Assembly (NCBI RefSeq): GCF_034932185.1
Contig: NZ_JAYGHW010000092.1
Span: 51,500 to 115,499 of the forward strand
DNA: 64,000 nucleotides
Reading direction: 5' to 3'
Origin: Spirulina sp034932185
Lineage (GTDB): Bacteria; Cyanobacteriota; Cyanobacteriia; Cyanobacteriales; Spirulinaceae
This document shows, piece after piece, positions 61,419 through 64,000 of the stretch; within the stretch, counting starts at the first letter, position 1; every line of letters starts with the position of its first letter. The notes under the pieces were generated by a model that worked only from the letters and a program-made list of their open reading frames with translations, had not been told where the DNA came from and ran no database searches. A program made the translations under genes and the position numbers.

Positions 61419-63890
61419 ATGTCAGTTTCATTGGCATCGCGCTCTTACCATGATCGCTCGGAAGAAGCGACAATCCAAATCCTAGCGAGTGATGGTGAGC
61501 AAGGCTTGACGGCGGAGATCATTGTTCAGCGTTATGAACAATATGGCTACAATGAATTACAATTCAAACCCGGTAAACCGGCGTGGTTGCGGTTTTTACT
61601 CCAGTTCCATCAACCCTTACTCTACATTCTCCTGATCGCCGGAGCGGTGAAGGCATCCCTGGGATCTTGGACGAATGCGGTGGTGATTTGGGGGGTGACG
61701 GTGGTGAATGCGGTGATTGGTTATGTCCAGGAGGCAAAGGCGGAAGGGGCGATCGCCTCCCTCGCTAAAGCTGTCACCACCGAAGCCACCGTCATCCGCG
61801 AGGGGCAAACCCTCCGGATTCCCTCACGGGATTTGGTTCCGGGGGATTTAGTCCTGCTCACCTCTGGGGATAAAGTCCCGGCGGATCTCCGCTTGATCAA
61901 CTTGCGCAATCTCCAGGTGGATGAATCGGCACTTACGGGGGAATCTGTCCCGGTGCAGAAAAATATTGCGCTTTTGGCGGCGGATACCCCCCTAGCGGAA
62001 CGGCTGAATATGGCCTACGCGGGCAGTTTTGTCACCTTCGGCCAAGGGCGGGGCATTGTCATTGCCACCGGCAGCGCCACCGAAGTGGGGAAAATTTCCC
62101 AATCCATGGAGCAACGGGTTAGTTTACAAACGCCCTTAACCCGCAAGTTTGCTGAGTTTAGCCATACGCTGCTCTATTGGATTTTAGGCTTGGCGGCCTT
62201 TACGTTTGTGGTCGGGTTGGGCCAAGGGGGGAGTTGGCTGAATATGTTTGAGGCGGCGGTGGCCTTAGCGGTGAGTGCGATTCCGGAAGGGTTGCCCGCT
62301 GTGGTGACGGTGACGCTCGCGATTGGCGTGAATCGGATGGCGCGGCGCAATGCGATTATCCGTAAATTACCGGCGGTGGAAACGGTGGGTAGTGCCACGG
62401 TGATCTGTTCCGATAAAACCGGCACGCTAACGGAAAATCAAATGACGGTGCAGCGGCTTTATGTGGGAGGAGATTATTACCAAACCAGCGGCGGTGGCTA
62501 TAGTCCCGATGGGGAGATTAGCCCTGTGGAATCTGAGGGGATAGGGGCGCAAGATTTGCCGCCAGCGTTGATGGAATGCTTGATGGCGGGGTTACTGTGT
62601 AATGATTCCCAGTTGAAACAAACGGGGAATAGTTGGTCTGTGGTGGGAGATCCCACGGAAGGGGCTTTGATTACGGCGGCGAAAAAGGCGGGTTTGAGTC
62701 AATCGGGCCTAAATGCGGGGCGATCGCGCCTTGATTCCATCCCCTTTGAATCGGAATATCAATATATGGCGACGCTCCATGATGGGGATGTGCGGGTGAT
62801 CTATGTTAAAAGCTCGGTGGAAGCGCTGTTGAGCCGCTGTGGCCAGATGGTGGATCGGGATCATCAGCCGGTGGCCTTGGAGCCGGAAAAAATTGAGGTA
62901 GCGGTGGAAACTTTGGCCGCCCAAGGGTTACGGGTTTTAGCCTTTGCCAAAAAAGAGGTGGGCCCCCATCATCACAATGTAGACCATGATCAGATCGAAA
63001 CAGGTCTGATTTTTCTCGGTTTGCAGGGGATGATCGATCCGCCCCGACCGGAGGCGATCGCCGCTGTCCAAGCCTGCCAAAAGGCCGGCATTCAAGTGAA
63101 GATGATCACCGGGGATCATGTGACGACGGCAAAGGCGATCGCCCAACGGATGGGAATTACCTACCAGGGGGAAATCCACGCCTTTGATGGCAAAACCCTG
63201 GCAACGATGGATAATCAACAAATTGCCACAAGCATCAGCACCGGCTCCGTCTTCGCCCGCGTCGCCCCCGCCCAAAAACTGCAATTGGTGGAATCCCTCC
63301 AAGCCCAAGGCCACATCGTTGCCATGACCGGCGATGGGGTCAACGATGCCCCCGCCCTCAAGCAGGCGGATATCGGTATCGCCATGGGCAAAGCAGGGAC
63401 AGAGGTTGCAAGAGAATCAGCAGATATGCTCCTCACCGATGATAACTTTGCCTCCATTGCAGCGGCGGTGGAGGAGGGGCGCACCGTATATCAGAATTTG
63501 ATGAAGGCGATCGCCTTCCTCCTCCCCGTCAACGGGGGGGAATCCATGACGATCCTCCTCAGCACCCTCTTAGCGCGGGATCTCCCCATCCTTGCCCTAC
63601 AAGTTCTCTGGCTCAACATGATCAACTCCATCACCATGACTGTTCCCCTTGCCTTTGAACCTAAAAGCAAAGGGGTGATGCAACAGGCCCCCCGGAATCC
63701 CGATGCCCCCCTGATCACGAAAAAACTCCTCAACCGGATTTTGGCGGTATCGGTATTTAACTGGATTTTGATCTTTGGGATGTTTGAATGGGTAGAAAGT
63801 ACGACGGGGAACCTCGATCTAGCCCGCACCATGGCGATTCAAGCCCTCGTTGCGGCAAGGATTATTTACGAAGATAGTGCGGGAGTCTGA
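61419..63890 (+). pseudogene. P-type cation ATPase, truncated at the 3' end
   Basis: The frame gives 823 residues of a PacL-like P2-type ATPase. It has the actuator TGES loop (ALTGESVPV), the phosphorylation site CSDKTGTLT, the membrane motif AIPEGLPAVVTVTLA and the hinge MTGDGVNDAPALKQADIGIAMG. The C-terminal membrane domain ends after AARIIY at 63869. The usual continuation, about 80-100 residues with the last membrane helices, is replaced by EDSAGV and a stop from foreign sequence. The product probably lacks function. The ATG at 61419 follows a GGAGG site; an earlier ATG at 61362 is less likely. Confidence 0.8.
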
Positions 63891-64000
63891 AAGCCCCGTC
63901 AATTTATTGCGGGGATGAAAGACGACACGAGCGACTTTAGTCGCCGTTTTGGGCCAGTCATGTTATGCTAATTACATTGTATTTCAAACGTCTAGGAACT
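63870..64000 (+). mobile_element. End of an IS200/IS605-type element (partial, runs off window)
   Basis: Foreign sequence starts exactly after TTAC (63866-63869), the target used by IS608-like members of the IS200/IS605 family, which insert without duplicating the target. Two hairpins follow: GCCCCG/CGGGG (63893-63914) and GCGAC/GTCGC (63931-63944), as is usual for the structured ends of this family. An open frame (MLITLYFKRLGT) starts at 63965 and continues past the window. No transposase is visible, so family and orientation are inferred. Confidence 0.5.

Overview
The window is a stretch of cyanobacterial chromosome. It carries a phycobilisome rod-core linker gene (cpcG), psbO, a BtpA-type photosystem I biogenesis gene, a plastid-type omega subunit gene (rpoZ), cyanobacterial type IV pilus assembly genes and a PATAN-REC regulator. 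The octamer GCGATCGC (HIP1), typical of many cyanobacteria, occurs throughout. Most genes are moderately GC-rich. No rRNA, tRNA or CRISPR array was recognised. The genus cannot be fixed from the sequence alone.

Layout. 0-3 kb: a CBS-PAS-PAS histidine kinase converges on cpcG. 3.3-7.6 kb: a guanidine unit made of a guanidine-I riboswitch, a guanidine hydrolase of the ureohydrolase family, HypA- and HypB-like nickel chaperones, and a sodium:solute symporter. 7.6-13 kb: a GIY-YIG protein, then a more AT-rich island with a sulfotransferase, a glycosyltransferase-like/sulfotransferase fusion and an ABC exporter. 13-20 kb: terD, two lpxD paralogues meeting tail to tail, thrC, a CrhR-like RNA helicase and rimO. 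20-27.7 kb: btpA, a tandem pair of VKOR-thioredoxin fusions, two cyclic-di-GMP genes and a small secreted peptide. 27.7-36 kb: a short Hsp70, rpoZ, folC, a MORN protein, a sigF gene followed by a PilP-like lipoprotein gene, and psbO. 36-45 kb: a phosphohexomutase, a PEP-CTERM protein, PATAN-REC, a PmbA-like protein, an RNA methyltransferase and a solute-binding lipoprotein. 45-53.5 kb: pilM-pilN-pilO-pilQ, a MASE1 histidine kinase and hisA. 53.9-64 kb: ftsH, nrdA split by two group I introns, nrdB, and a P-type ATPase whose 3' end is replaced by what looks like the end of an IS200/IS605-type element running out of the window.

Most notable points. (1) nrdA can be read as one 751-residue class I ribonucleotide reductase only if two introns (985 and 391 nt) are removed; both have matching P, Q, R and S core elements, and the larger encodes an HNH endonuclease whose 3' end overlaps the ribozyme core. 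(2) The guanidine unit has a symporter as its last gene, and no ABC guanidine importer is present in the window. (3) The secretin half of pilQ has base composition unlike the rest of the gene, suggesting allelic replacement. (4) A PilP-like lipoprotein follows sigF, away from the pilus operon, which has no pilP. (5) Three families of dispersed short repeats occupy gene ends; one of them supplies the stop codons of two genes.
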